Source: Marinoscillum sp040218045 (lineage in GTDB: Bacteria > Bacteroidota > Bacteroidia > Cytophagales > Cyclobacteriaceae). From it: a DNA stretch of 64,000 nt. Both the position numbers and the translations under genes were made by a program. Where the stretch lies: the NCBI GenBank assembly GCA_040218045.1, contig JAVJQA010000052.1, forward strand, positions 1 to 64,000, given 5' to 3'. How positions within the stretch are numbered: position 1 is the stretch's first letter; each line of letters begins with the position of its first letter. The notes under the pieces are model-generated. The model was given only the letters and a program-made list of their open reading frames with translations. It did not search any database and was not told the origin of the DNA. Below, piece after piece: positions 17,735 to 27,007 of this stretch.

Positions 17735-19084
17735 TCAATTTACCGGTGCGTATATCACACCCAATTTATCCACTTCAGATCCAGAACGGCCATGAAACCC
17801 TACGATCTGCCAACCCACTGGAGCTATGAATGTAATATTGTCATTTGTATGATTGCCTCCTGCTAATGTGCGGTTCTGATTGGTTTTGAACTCAGCTCTA
17901 AAAATGCGGGTGTGCCCATCTTTTTTCCCCTGGCAAAATTGCACTTCATTAAAATATTCGCCTGGGTTCAGTGTCAATTCCTGATAAGTGCCTCCATTGC
18001 CCCCATGAGATAAAGTAGGTCCATTTGACAAAACAACGCCTACCTGATCCAACCTACTACCTGCTCTCAAGAACAGCTTTTGGACTACCGGATTCTCAGG
18101 AACCTCGTTTACATCACTGAAAGAAAATCCATGAGGACCACCAAACTGATCGCTTAACATAAGATCCTCTGCTAAACTCCAATCAAACTGCACGTATATT
18201 GGACGGTGGTCAGAGAGCATATCACCGTTTTCATCTCTGAACTTGCTCTCTTCATAAGAGAATGTAGTTGCTGCTAAATTGATGAAGTTATTACCACGGT
18301 AAAAAACCTTATCTACTATTTCGCACTGAGGGTCACCATACTGCACATTATTATCACAGACCAATGCTGGTGATCCAATTGCAGGTGCTACTCCATTTTT
18401 TATAAGTTCCACCCACACATCTGTAAGTCCAAGTGAGGGAAGTTCACGGATATTATCACCTGATCGTGTATATCGGCAGTTCATATCACCCATTACCACT
18501 ACTGCATTGCCGGCTGAAAAAGTTGAGATAAAACTCTTTAGCTGTAGGATATTGGATCGTCGGGCTGCCAAATCTGCTTCGCCTACACTGGCATTAGGAT
18601 GTGCATTGTAAAAATCAATATAGACTCCAGGTGCAATCCTGTACCGGGCTACTGTAAACCCTTTTGGCGTGAGGCAATCTGTACCATTGCAATCATTCCA
18701 TTTGATTCGCTGAAAGTCGGTATAGGTAAAATTTGACATGGCATTGAGCCCATCACCAAAAGGTACTCCGCCGCTAGTAGGGGTTCTATGCGGATGATTA
18801 TCATTTGCATACAAAGTGGCGTGATAGTTAAAATCCTCCTGCACATGTACAATGTCATAGTCATTTACCAATCCTCCAATAGTAGCGGTATTGGCCTCTG
18901 GATCACCGCTGGAGAGGAAACCTGGTAAACCCGCTACATTGTACGTTAGGACAGAAAAGGAATTGGAAGAGTTTATTCCATTTACTTCAGATGCCGCATC
19001 GGCCAATTCAGGGCGAGGATCATTCAACTGATCGCACCCTAACATAATACTTACTAAGCTCAAAAAAACGAGTAACTTTTTCAT
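17735..19084 (-). CDS. Endonuclease/exonuclease/phosphatase-fold phosphodiesterase with C-terminal jacalin-like lectin domain, lipoprotein
   Basis: Metal-dependent phosphodiesterase fold shared with neutral sphingomyelinases, inositol-phosphosphingolipid phospholipase C and DNase I. The 449-residue protein begins MKKLLVFLSLVSIMLGC (lipid-anchored Cys17). Active-site motifs are Asn49 (LTYNVAGLP), Glu83 (VHVQEDF), His162 (NAHPN), Asp200/Asn202 (MGDMNCR) and Asp292-His293 (LSDHRPI). Residues about 311-447 form a jacalin-like lectin domain (GGPHGFSFSD, LRAGSRLDQVGV, SEVDKLGVIYA), which would bind sugar. It lies 73 bp after the second GH92 in the susC unit. A lectin-tethered surface phosphodiesterase could cut the phosphate link of an inositol-phospholipid glycan. 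The substrate is inferred; nuclease activity cannot be excluded. Confidence 0.85.
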   Translation of the reverse strand: MKKLLVFLSLVSIMLGCDQLNDPRPELADAASEVNGINSSNSFSVLTYNVAGLPGFLSSGDPEANTATIGGLVNDYDIVHVQEDFNYHATLYANDNHPHRTPTSGGVPFGDGLNAMSNFTYTDFQRIKWNDCNGTDCLTPKGFTVARYRIAPGVYIDFYNAHPNASVGEADLAARRSNILQLKSFISTFSAGNAVVVMGDMNCRYTRSGDNIRELPSLGLTDVWVELIKNGVAPAIGSPALVCDNNVQYGDPQCEIVDKVFYRGNNFINLAATTFSYEESKFRDENGDMLSDHRPIYVQFDWSLAEDLMLSDQFGGPHGFSFSDVNEVPENPVVQKLFLRAGSRLDQVGVVLSNGPTLSHGGNGGTYQELTLNPGEYFNEVQFCQGKKDGHTRIFRAEFKTNQNRTLAGGNHTNDNITFIAPVGWQIVGFHGRSGSEVDKLGVIYAPVN

Positions 19085-19157
19085 AATGGTTCTATTTGGT
19101 TTTAGGATAATTAATTCTAATCATTAATACCTTTCTTTAAGAACCAGAGCAATCTGA

Positions 19158-21452
19158 TTATAGCTTACCTCTCATCTCCAGGGTGAGCTTCCCTCCTTTT
19201 ACAATATCACTATGATGGATTACATGCTGGTTTTCAAAAGGCCTTTCATTTAACTGCATATTCTCTATGTATATATTCTGATCACTGTTTCCCACGGCCT
19301 CTATCACAAACTGTTTACCTGGATAGTATTCAGGATTTAGCTCAATAGTGACTTTGTCAAAAACCGGGCTTCCTATTTGGTACACAGGATCTTCCTCTGT
19401 CCCCCCTGTCATTTGAAACAGTCCTATTTTCATAAGCACAGCCAGTGTTCCCATCAATCCCTGATCCTCATCACCGTTATAGCCTCTACTGGTCTGTAGT
19501 CCTTCGTAAACGCCATCCACAACTTTCCTGGACCAATATTGGCTCAAATCAGGCCTTCCCAAGAAGTTAAAAACAAAGGCGGTCTGTATAGATGGCTGGT
19601 TGCCATAGTTGATGGGAATGCGAGAATATTCTGGATGACGTTCACGGGCATGGGATGTTCCTGAGGTGAATCCTAATTCTTCTGCGGCCTCAAATTGCGC
19701 ATTCAACTTTTCCACTGCTTTTTCGCTGCCTCCCATCAGCTGCACCAGCCCCTGCAAGTCGTGAGGAACAAACCATGTGACCTGGGCTCCATTTGCTTCA
19801 TTAAATCCGTGCTCATACTCATAAGGACTGAATGGCTCCAGCCAGGTTCCTTCCACATCCCTGGGCCTCATCCAACCACTGGCCGTATCAAACAGGTTCC
19901 TATAGTTTTGTGCCCGCTCACTGAAGCATTGATGATCTTCCTCCTTTCCAAGAGCCAACGCCATCTGTGCCAACGTCCAATCCTGGTAGGCATACTCAAG
20001 TGTAAGGCTGGCTCCGTCCTGATGCGAGCCAAATTCCCCTTCAGGGATTGGAAAAGGTACATAACCTTTTTTCAGATAATGCTCCAGCCCTCCTCCCAGG
20101 GAAGTTTTATGCTCATAGCCGGCTTTTGCCATAATCCCTCCAGCCATATGGTTTTTCTTTAGTGCTTCATAAGCCATCTCTACATCAAAACCCCTTAATC
20201 CTTTCTGATAAGCGCTGACAATAAAAGGAGTAGCGCTTGCTCCCGTCATCACATAGGTATAGTTGCCCCCGGAAGGGCCTCTCGGCACCAGTCCTCCATC
20301 TTTATAATACTGTAAGAGTGAATTCACAAAAGCCTCGGAAATCTCTGGATAAACCAAGTGCCACAAAGTATTGATAGTCCACTGGGCACCCCAGAAAGAG
20401 TCGGAATTGTAATGATCAAAAAGAGGCTTGCCATTTGAGCCCAGAGGTAAACGCTTTACCTGAAAAACCTCTCCCGTATTATCAGGATAGTATCCATTCA
20501 CATCACTAATCGTGCGCCGACCTTGCAGCGCATGCCAGAGATCAGTATAAAACCTGCGTCTCTGGTCATGGGTACCTCCCTCTACCTGGATACGCCCCAG
20601 ATACTGGTTCCAATCCTTGCGTGAATCCTCTACAATCTGATCAAAATTCCATTGCGGCATCTCCATATAAAGGTTGTAGGCTGCATTTTCTATGGAGGTG
20701 TAAGAAATGGCTACTTTCATTTTCACTTTCTTCGACGAACCAGTTTTCAGTGAAAGCAAATAATTCCCCTTTTCATCGGACTCACTTAAACTGGTAACAT
20801 CACAATTAAATTCAATGCGAAAAAAGACTTTGGCTTCCTTAATTCTTCTGAATGTAGGTGCATTGACCAAAGATCCTGTAAAGACCCGATCGTTAACACG
20901 TTTCAGGGATCCCCCTGTGATTTCTGAAGGCCCCAGTTGCCCGCCAAGGTTGATGATAATTGCATTATTGTCTTCTCCTGAGAAGGTGTAACGGTGAAAA
21001 CCCACTCTTTTAGTGCTGGTCAATTCCGCTACAATTCCATATCGATCCAGCTCAAGCCGATGATACCCGGGCTTGACTGTTTCCTTCCTATGATCAAAAT
21101 AGGAATAGTAATCAATAATGATATCCGGCTGATCTTCTTCTAAACTCACAGGCATCACGGACAGCCCTGAAAGCTGCCATGCATGAATATGGCTAAATCC
21201 TTTGACGGTATCTGTCTGGTAGCGATAACCACTATTCCACGCCCCGTCAATTTCCGTATCAGGGCTAAGGTTTACCATCCCAAAAGGGCGGTTGGCTGAT
21301 GAAAAGAAAAACCATCGGGAATTTTCGGTATCAAGAAGTGGGTATACTAGATCAACAGGTTCTGAAGGCTCTTCTTGTTGTATAATGTCACACGCAGCAA
21401 TGAATACAAAGACATTGATCAAAAGAAATACGTGTTTCCGAAAAAGAATCAT
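19158..21452 (-). CDS. GH92 family mannosidase with Glu-to-Gln change at the general acid, lipoprotein
   Basis: Second GH92 of the locus, 764 residues, with lipoprotein signal MILFRKHVFLLINVFVFIAAC. Family motifs are FFFSSANRPFGMVNLSPD, GFSHIHAW and the C-terminal NGDEDQGLMGTL (Asp base retained). The motif that is GNEPS in canonical enzymes reads GNQPS (Gln619; CAG codon at 19596-19598). A Gln at this place is known from the Cellulosimicrobium cellulans GH92 enzyme that cleaves mannose-alpha-1-phospho-6-mannose, where the phosphate leaving group needs no protonation. This copy may therefore act on mannosyl phosphodiesters rather than mannosides. It follows susD, after a strong hairpin. An inactive, binding-only paralogue is an alternative. 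Confidence 0.9.
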   Translation of the reverse strand: MILFRKHVFLLINVFVFIAACDIIQQEEPSEPVDLVYPLLDTENSRWFFFSSANRPFGMVNLSPDTEIDGAWNSGYRYQTDTVKGFSHIHAWQLSGLSVMPVSLEEDQPDIIIDYYSYFDHRKETVKPGYHRLELDRYGIVAELTSTKRVGFHRYTFSGEDNNAIIINLGGQLGPSEITGGSLKRVNDRVFTGSLVNAPTFRRIKEAKVFFRIEFNCDVTSLSESDEKGNYLLSLKTGSSKKVKMKVAISYTSIENAAYNLYMEMPQWNFDQIVEDSRKDWNQYLGRIQVEGGTHDQRRRFYTDLWHALQGRRTISDVNGYYPDNTGEVFQVKRLPLGSNGKPLFDHYNSDSFWGAQWTINTLWHLVYPEISEAFVNSLLQYYKDGGLVPRGPSGGNYTYVMTGASATPFIVSAYQKGLRGFDVEMAYEALKKNHMAGGIMAKAGYEHKTSLGGGLEHYLKKGYVPFPIPEGEFGSHQDGASLTLEYAYQDWTLAQMALALGKEEDHQCFSERAQNYRNLFDTASGWMRPRDVEGTWLEPFSPYEYEHGFNEANGAQVTWFVPHDLQGLVQLMGGSEKAVEKLNAQFEAAEELGFTSGTSHARERHPEYSRIPINYGNQPSIQTAFVFNFLGRPDLSQYWSRKVVDGVYEGLQTSRGYNGDEDQGLMGTLAVLMKIGLFQMTGGTEEDPVYQIGSPVFDKVTIELNPEYYPGKQFVIEAVGNSDQNIYIENMQLNERPFENQHVIHHSDIVKGGKLTLEMRGKL

Positions 21453-21494
21453 GATGATCTCATTATCAAACTCTTAATTGAAGACAGGACAGAG

Positions 21495-21517
21495 AGGCTG
21501 TCCTGGGGACAGCCTCC
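21495..21517. promoter_or_regulatory. Strong stem-loop between susD and the GH92 gene
   Basis: Perfect 10-bp stem GAGGCTGTCC / GGACAGCCTC with loop TGG, in the 115-bp gap after the SusD stop. No T-tract follows on the minus strand, so it is probably an mRNA-stabilising or partial read-through structure. Such a structure would set susCD expression above that of the downstream enzymes. Confidence 0.6.
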
Positions 21518-21567
21518 TGATCTTGTAAGTAATAATATGAAGGAATTACTCCTGATTGCAGAAAAAA

Positions 21568-23202
21568 TTAGTTGTAATCTTCGTTTTGCTCAATTGAACC
21601 ATTGGATGCATCAACCTCATATTGAGGTATTGGCCGTAAGCGATGCTTAGCACTGAGGGTATTATGCAACGCTGCATGTGGATTGTGAGCCAAGGTACGC
21701 TCTACGAGCTTACCCGTTCTCTTTAGGTCCATCCATCTGTTTACTTCTCCAACTAGCTCCCTGGCTCTTTCATCCAGAATAAAGTCAATATCAACTTCAC
21801 TGGCAGTTACTGCTGCGGTTAGTCCTGACCTGGATCTTAATGTGGTTAGCAAACCAGCAGCAGCAGATGCATTACCTGACTGCAGGTAAGCCTCAGCAGC
21901 GATCAAATAAGCTTCTCCAGATCTCATCATCACCATATCCCGTGTGCCTTCAGATCGTTGATCAGGCTGCGCCCAGACTACTCCGGGCTCATCAAACTTA
22001 CGGAACATCGGATAGTGAACATTGGTGTAAGGATCACTTGTGAAATAAGTTCCAGGATTGATTACAGCATAATTTACAGCACTTATCTGAGCTGAGCTCC
22101 ACGCTATCTCAGGAAAATAAATAGCAGTATCTCCAGCTATGATAGTTCCATCCTCCGAATCCTCTTCAGCATAAATCACTCGTCTGAAAGTGACCTCTGC
22201 CCGCTCATCATCATCCTCAAACAAAGAGTAGAAAAATGGTGTAGGTGTCGAAGCATTGTTGTTAAACCCTCGCTGATAGGTAGAGCTTGTTGGCAACATT
22301 CCAGGGTATTTAAAATAATCAAACTTGTACATCATGTGGCGAGAGTTGCCCCACCCTTGAACAGATGCATCACTTCCAAATAGATAGGAAAAAACAACTT
22401 CCGAATTACGCTGATTATCTTCAGACATCAGATCTGCAAATGAAGGCACTAGCGAATGATCTGCAATAATTGTTTCTGCCAGGGAAATTGCACGGGTGTA
22501 ATCTGTGCCCTCCGCAAAGGATTTGTTACCCCTGGTCAACAATACTTTAGACAACAAATGTCTAACGGCACCTTTAGATACCCTGCCATAAACAGGGCTT
22601 TCTTCTACCGCATTCAGAGCATCTTCAAGATCTGAAACTATCTGCTCATATACTTCTTCTTCAGATGCTTTTGTGTAGTTGGTCTCAGCTGTCTCTACTT
22701 TGTTTACTATCAAGGGAACACCTCCAAAGTTCTCAACTAATTGAAAATAAGACCATGCCCTGAAAAACTTGACCTCACCGACTCCTCTGCCCTTTACCTC
22801 TTCATCAACACCTTCTATAACTTCAGCATTATCAATGGCAATATTAGCTGCTGAAATGATGGAATATTGATTACCCCAGTAAACTTGAAACACCCAGTTG
22901 GTAGACGACACATTAATATAGTCATTCAATTCATTTGACCCGGATAACGCTGATTTACGGGTAGCTATATCCGTACCCAGGTCTTCTAGTATGTAATACA
23001 TATCCGGATTGTACCTTGTGGTATATAGCCGTGAACGCTCATAAACTGATGCTACCAGTCGATCAAATGTTTCACTATTCGTAAGTGCTGTTTCAATAGT
23101 GATCGACGTATGGTTTTCTTCATCCAGAAACCCACTACAACTACTCAGGGCCAGAGTTAGCATCAAAACTCCTGTTAATGATCTATAATTAAATATTTTC
23201 AT
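21568..23202 (-). CDS. SusD/RagB family nutrient-binding outer membrane lipoprotein
   Basis: Surface glycan-binding partner of the SusC channel; it forms the lid of the import complex. The 544-residue protein has the lipoprotein signal LTGVLMLTLALSSCSG and the usual N-terminal SGFLDEENH region. Helical TPR-like repeats follow (AWSYFQLVENFGGVPLIVNK at about residue 155), then the C-terminal RARELVGEVNRWMDLKRTG and LRPIPQYEVDAS, all typical of the family. It starts 29 bp after the susC stop, so the two are co-transcribed. SusD proteins are too variable for ligand prediction from sequence. Confidence 0.95.
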   Translation of the reverse strand: MKIFNYRSLTGVLMLTLALSSCSGFLDEENHTSITIETALTNSETFDRLVASVYERSRLYTTRYNPDMYYILEDLGTDIATRKSALSGSNELNDYINVSSTNWVFQVYWGNQYSIISAANIAIDNAEVIEGVDEEVKGRGVGEVKFFRAWSYFQLVENFGGVPLIVNKVETAETNYTKASEEEVYEQIVSDLEDALNAVEESPVYGRVSKGAVRHLLSKVLLTRGNKSFAEGTDYTRAISLAETIIADHSLVPSFADLMSEDNQRNSEVVFSYLFGSDASVQGWGNSRHMMYKFDYFKYPGMLPTSSTYQRGFNNNASTPTPFFYSLFEDDDERAEVTFRRVIYAEEDSEDGTIIAGDTAIYFPEIAWSSAQISAVNYAVINPGTYFTSDPYTNVHYPMFRKFDEPGVVWAQPDQRSEGTRDMVMMRSGEAYLIAAEAYLQSGNASAAAGLLTTLRSRSGLTAAVTASEVDIDFILDERARELVGEVNRWMDLKRTGKLVERTLAHNPHAALHNTLSAKHRLRPIPQYEVDASNGSIEQNEDYN

Positions 23203-23231
23203 TGCTTTCTATTTTTTTGATCAGAAAATAA

Positions 23232-26200
23232 TTAGAAACTCAGATTGAGTCCGGTGATAAAAGTGCGGGTAAGGAAGGTGATCCCATAATGATCCCTATT
23301 GGCACTTTCCGGATCCCAGCCATCATATTCAGAGAAGGTGAATGGATTTTGTGCTGTTGCGTAAACCCGCAAACTACCAATACCGACTCGACCAAGTAAA
23401 CTCTGTGGCAAAGTATACCCCAAGGTGATGTACCCTACCCTGAAATAGGAAACATCTTTATAAAAAATAGATCGCGAGAAAGGGCCAGGATTACCAGGTT
23501 GGTACCAGTCATCCGATTGCCCTTCAGGAGTCCAATAATCAACACTGTAGGAATTGAACAGTGCAGCCACATTATTATCATGCTGAAAAGAACCATGAGC
23601 ATGGAATTTACTCCAAGCTGTATTTCCCTGACTAGTGTAAACAAAGAAGGAAAAATCAACATTTTTGAAATTTATGGTATTCGTAATTCCTCCATTCCAT
23701 TTAGGCGATGCATTACCTATTATTGTCCTGTCATCTTCCGGTGTGATTTCACCATCTCCATCGATATCCTTAACTCTTACCTGACCAGGGTACTGGCCAT
23801 ACTCGGCTGCCTCTCCAGCTTCATCTAGCTGCCAGATGCCATCATATTGATAATCATAGATAGCACCAATAGATTCCCCTACTCGATGAATAAGCGTTGC
23901 ATCTCCTACATTAAAGATGATTTCATCCTGCTCACCATTTAATTTGTTAAGGGTATTCCGGTTTGCTGAAAAGTTGATTCCTGTGGTCCACTTCCATGAG
24001 CCATTATTAACAGCTACTGCATTTAGGGCAAATTCAATTCCTTTGTTGGTTGATTCTCCTATATTTTCAAAAGTTCCTGAGAAACCAGAAACCAACGGAA
24101 GATTTCTATAAAATATGATATCCCTAATTGTGCGATTGTATAAATCCAGGGAACCGTAAATTCTATTTTTCAAAAAGCCATAGTCTAAACCAAGATTAAG
24201 CTCTGTAGTACGCTCCCAGGTCAAATCTGAGTTCGCCAGACCTGTGACATAGGCTGTTTGAACTGGAGCGTCACCAAGGTTGGTGATGCCATTACCCAGG
24301 AATGATTGTGAAGCAAGAGGGCCGAGACCACCACCTTGTCCATTGTTACCAGTTTGTCCATAGCTCATCCTAACCTTGGCATCAGAAACAACACTTACTC
24401 CCTGCAAAAATGCCTCGTCGCCCAGTCTCCAAGCTAAAGCTGCAGATGGGAAAAAAGCCCATTTATTTCCTTCTGCCAAAATAGAAGCTCCATCATACCT
24501 TCCTGTAACCGTGAACAAATATTTACCCAATATCGAATAGTTCAACCTGGCAGTATATGATTGGAGGGTTTGTTTGGAGAAATTGCCACTCCATTCGTTG
24601 ACCGTTGCTCCCCCATCGATATTGTAGAATTCGAAAGAATCAGAAGCAAGGTTTCTGGAATGTACCTTTGACTCTTCCTGTCTCAATAGGTATTGAGAGT
24701 AAACCAACGTGGCATTCAATTGATGTGCATCACCAAATGAGTGCTCATAATTTACGATGTTATCCCACGTGTATGAGAAATCGTTATAGTTATATATATA
24801 AGCTCTGGTTCGGGTAGCATCTCCTTTCGAAGATTTAGTGTATTGTCCCCTGAACTCACCATAGCGGGAATACTTAAGGTTAGGTGAGTACTTCGTTGTG
24901 ATGGAAAGTCCCTCCACAGGACTTATTTTTAAAGCAATGTCTCCGATATATTGCAAGTATTTTGTTTGTCTTATCTCATTATCAAAATCAAAAAGCGGAT
25001 TTGTAATTTGAGCTTCTGCAGGTGCATAATCAAATCTGCGCGATCCATCATCATTATAAGGGCTCAGAATAGGCTTTAAGCGATAGGCACTTCGAAAGCC
25101 TTCATAACTTCCCGCATTTTCCTTAGCTATCGTGACATAGTTGCTGTAACTTATGTTTAACCAGTCAGTCAAATCACTACTCAGGTTGCCACGCAAATTG
25201 TACCGTGTAAAATCTTCACCAGGTACAGCTCCTTCATCAAGTGTATAACCCATGCCTATTCCATAGGTAGTATTATCACTACCTCCTGATAGGTCAATTG
25301 TATGGTTCATCTGAAAACCTTTTTGACTTATCTCATCTATCCAATCAGTACTCACACCGCTAGCAATATTTTGCTGAAGTTCAGGATCAGAGATATAGTC
25401 AGACAACACCACATCTTCTCTTCTAAACCCCAGGTTACCTGCGGCAAACTCCTGACCCACTATGACATCTTCCATGAGTGTCACAAACTCTTCGCCATTC
25501 ATCATTGGAGGCAGGTGGGTAGCTTCTTTCATCCCGAAATAATTATTGTAGCGTACTTTCAGTTTACCACTAGTTCCTCTTTTTGTCTTGATAATCACTA
25601 CACCATTACTACCCCTAGATCCATAGATTGCTGTTGCTGAAGCATCTTTCAAAACATCCATCCGGTCAATATCGGCGGGGTTTAAAAAAGATATGTCAGA
25701 AACGAATATACCATCCACGATAAAAAGCGGATTCTGTCCCGGATTAAACCCTGCCCGCTCAGCTGTCTCATTGGAATTGATCGTACTCGCTCCTCTAATT
25801 CTAATATTGAAATTTCCACTGCCAGGCTTATTGTTGGTCCGTTGGATAACCACTCCTGGCACCTGACCCTGAAGGGATGAAATAGCATCTACCTTGTTGG
25901 TTTTCTCAATTTGTTTGGAATCCATTGAAACTACTGAACCTGTCACGTCAGCCCGCTTTACCTCTCCATACCCGATAACAACCACTTCTTCCAGTGACTG
26001 TACATCAGGTTCCATAGTTACATCAATCACACTCCTCCTATTCACTGCTAGCTCTTTCGAAGAATACCCTACAAAGCTGAATACCAAGGTAGATTGGGGG
26101 TCTACTGAAATTTTATAGTTACCCTCTACATCCGATATTGTACCGTTTGTAGTTCCTTTTTCCAGAACCGTTACACCGGGAAGACCTTCATTTGAATCTG

Positions 26201-26357
26201 GATCGATTACTGTTCCGGTTACAGTGATTTGATCCTGCAATTCGTTAACTGACTCAAAATCCCCCCCAGAAGCATGCGCTCCGGAAAGTGTGCCTACCAT
26301 AATCACAAACATGACCAGGGGAAGTTTTTTCCAAATTAATTGTACATCTTTTTTCAT
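23232..26357 (-). CDS. SusC/RagA family TonB-dependent outer membrane transporter
   Basis: Outer-membrane channel that imports oligosaccharides with energy from TonB. The 1041-residue protein has a signal peptide (about 1-29) and a carboxypeptidase-regulatory-like beta-sandwich (about 44-115, GTVIDPDSNEGLPGVTVLEK). The SusC linker VVVIGYGEVKRADVTGSV and plug domain with RIRGASTI and DVLKDASATAIYGSRGSNG follow, then a 22-strand barrel ending in an aromatic strand (FITGLNLSF). It is the first gene of the unit susC-susD-GH92-phosphodiesterase. A candidate operator for the local GntR regulator lies 88 bp upstream. No fused sigma-regulatory domain is present, so control is not by an anti-sigma system. 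Confidence 0.96.
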   Translation of the reverse strand: MKKDVQLIWKKLPLVMFVIMVGTLSGAHASGGDFESVNELQDQITVTGTVIDPDSNEGLPGVTVLEKGTTNGTISDVEGNYKISVDPQSTLVFSFVGYSSKELAVNRRSVIDVTMEPDVQSLEEVVVIGYGEVKRADVTGSVVSMDSKQIEKTNKVDAISSLQGQVPGVVIQRTNNKPGSGNFNIRIRGASTINSNETAERAGFNPGQNPLFIVDGIFVSDISFLNPADIDRMDVLKDASATAIYGSRGSNGVVIIKTKRGTSGKLKVRYNNYFGMKEATHLPPMMNGEEFVTLMEDVIVGQEFAAGNLGFRREDVVLSDYISDPELQQNIASGVSTDWIDEISQKGFQMNHTIDLSGGSDNTTYGIGMGYTLDEGAVPGEDFTRYNLRGNLSSDLTDWLNISYSNYVTIAKENAGSYEGFRSAYRLKPILSPYNDDGSRRFDYAPAEAQITNPLFDFDNEIRQTKYLQYIGDIALKISPVEGLSITTKYSPNLKYSRYGEFRGQYTKSSKGDATRTRAYIYNYNDFSYTWDNIVNYEHSFGDAHQLNATLVYSQYLLRQEESKVHSRNLASDSFEFYNIDGGATVNEWSGNFSKQTLQSYTARLNYSILGKYLFTVTGRYDGASILAEGNKWAFFPSAALAWRLGDEAFLQGVSVVSDAKVRMSYGQTGNNGQGGGLGPLASQSFLGNGITNLGDAPVQTAYVTGLANSDLTWERTTELNLGLDYGFLKNRIYGSLDLYNRTIRDIIFYRNLPLVSGFSGTFENIGESTNKGIEFALNAVAVNNGSWKWTTGINFSANRNTLNKLNGEQDEIIFNVGDATLIHRVGESIGAIYDYQYDGIWQLDEAGEAAEYGQYPGQVRVKDIDGDGEITPEDDRTIIGNASPKWNGGITNTINFKNVDFSFFVYTSQGNTAWSKFHAHGSFQHDNNVAALFNSYSVDYWTPEGQSDDWYQPGNPGPFSRSIFYKDVSYFRVGYITLGYTLPQSLLGRVGIGSLRVYATAQNPFTFSEYDGWDPESANRDHYGITFLTRTFITGLNLSF

Positions 26358-26444
26358 AGAAACATTGTTTAAAGACCGTGTTAAAGAAGTATGCCCAAAG
26401 GGCCATGCAGTACTTCAATTTTACAAATAAGTATTTATGTTATT

Positions 26445-26456
26445 ATGTACTACATA
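26445..26456. promoter_or_regulatory. Candidate GntR/FadR-type operator upstream of susC
   Basis: Exact copy of the 12-mer ATGTACTACATA found in front of the GH28 operon, here 88 bp upstream of the susC start and in the same orientation. In both places it is followed within about 20 bp by an AATAT-containing AT-rich stretch. Two identical copies at the heads of two operons of one locus that also encodes a GntR regulator make this the best operator candidate. Confidence 0.55.
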
Positions 26457-26457
26457 T

Positions 26458-27007
26458 AACAATATTATAAAATGATTAGCTCCAGAGCAAGTCTTTTTGA
26501 GTTTTTTTTGGTTTGATGGTCGTTCTACTGAATATTTCACACGACCAACTTGTAAATTGAATAAAAGAACGCCTGGACATCATGCGTCCTTCATTTACCG
26601 TCTTAATAATTTGTAACCGAATTTGTTGTTCCCTTGGTCAAGGAAGTATCTAAAATCAGCCTATTGACTTTAAACTACTGTAGCTGATTTTATTGCTTCA
26701 AAAGCAGCATGTTTTAACAACATGAGCCAAGGGATTCCGCTTTTAAGATTATTTTGGTCATGCATTACATTACTTTTTTTTTGATTTGATGGATCATTCG
26801 TCCAGCTTATATTAAATAATTAGATTCATAGGCCTACAAACATTACCAATGATCCCGAAGTTTCTATAAATTGAAGGTTAATAAATTTCAGCATTTTCAC
26901 TGATTTTTATACCAACCAATAGGGCTAGACAAACATAGTTTACTGTGTATCACCAACGGATATACAGTCTCCATAAAGTCTATATGAAGGGCTTTTACAT
27001 TATAACT
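26458..27007. other. Gene-free divergent region with a nested stem-loop structure
   Basis: No gene is visible between the susC upstream region and the next histidine kinase. The middle, 26631-26733, can fold as nested hairpins. An outer stem CCCTTGG (26631-26637) pairs with CCAAGGG (26727-26733). A 9-bp stem AAAATCAGC (26652-26660) pairs with GCTGATTTT (26683-26691). A local hairpin CATGTT/AACATG lies at 26708-26724. It may be a structured leader, a small RNA or a decayed mobile element. Confidence 0.45.

Noticed and set aside
292..26357. Heparan sulfate or alpha-mannan utilisation locus
   Set aside because: No polysaccharide lyase, sulfatase or GH88 for heparan, and no GH76, GH99 or GH125 for fungal mannan. 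These readings leave MIOX, the phosphodiesterase and the acyltransferase unexplained. They are not fully excluded.
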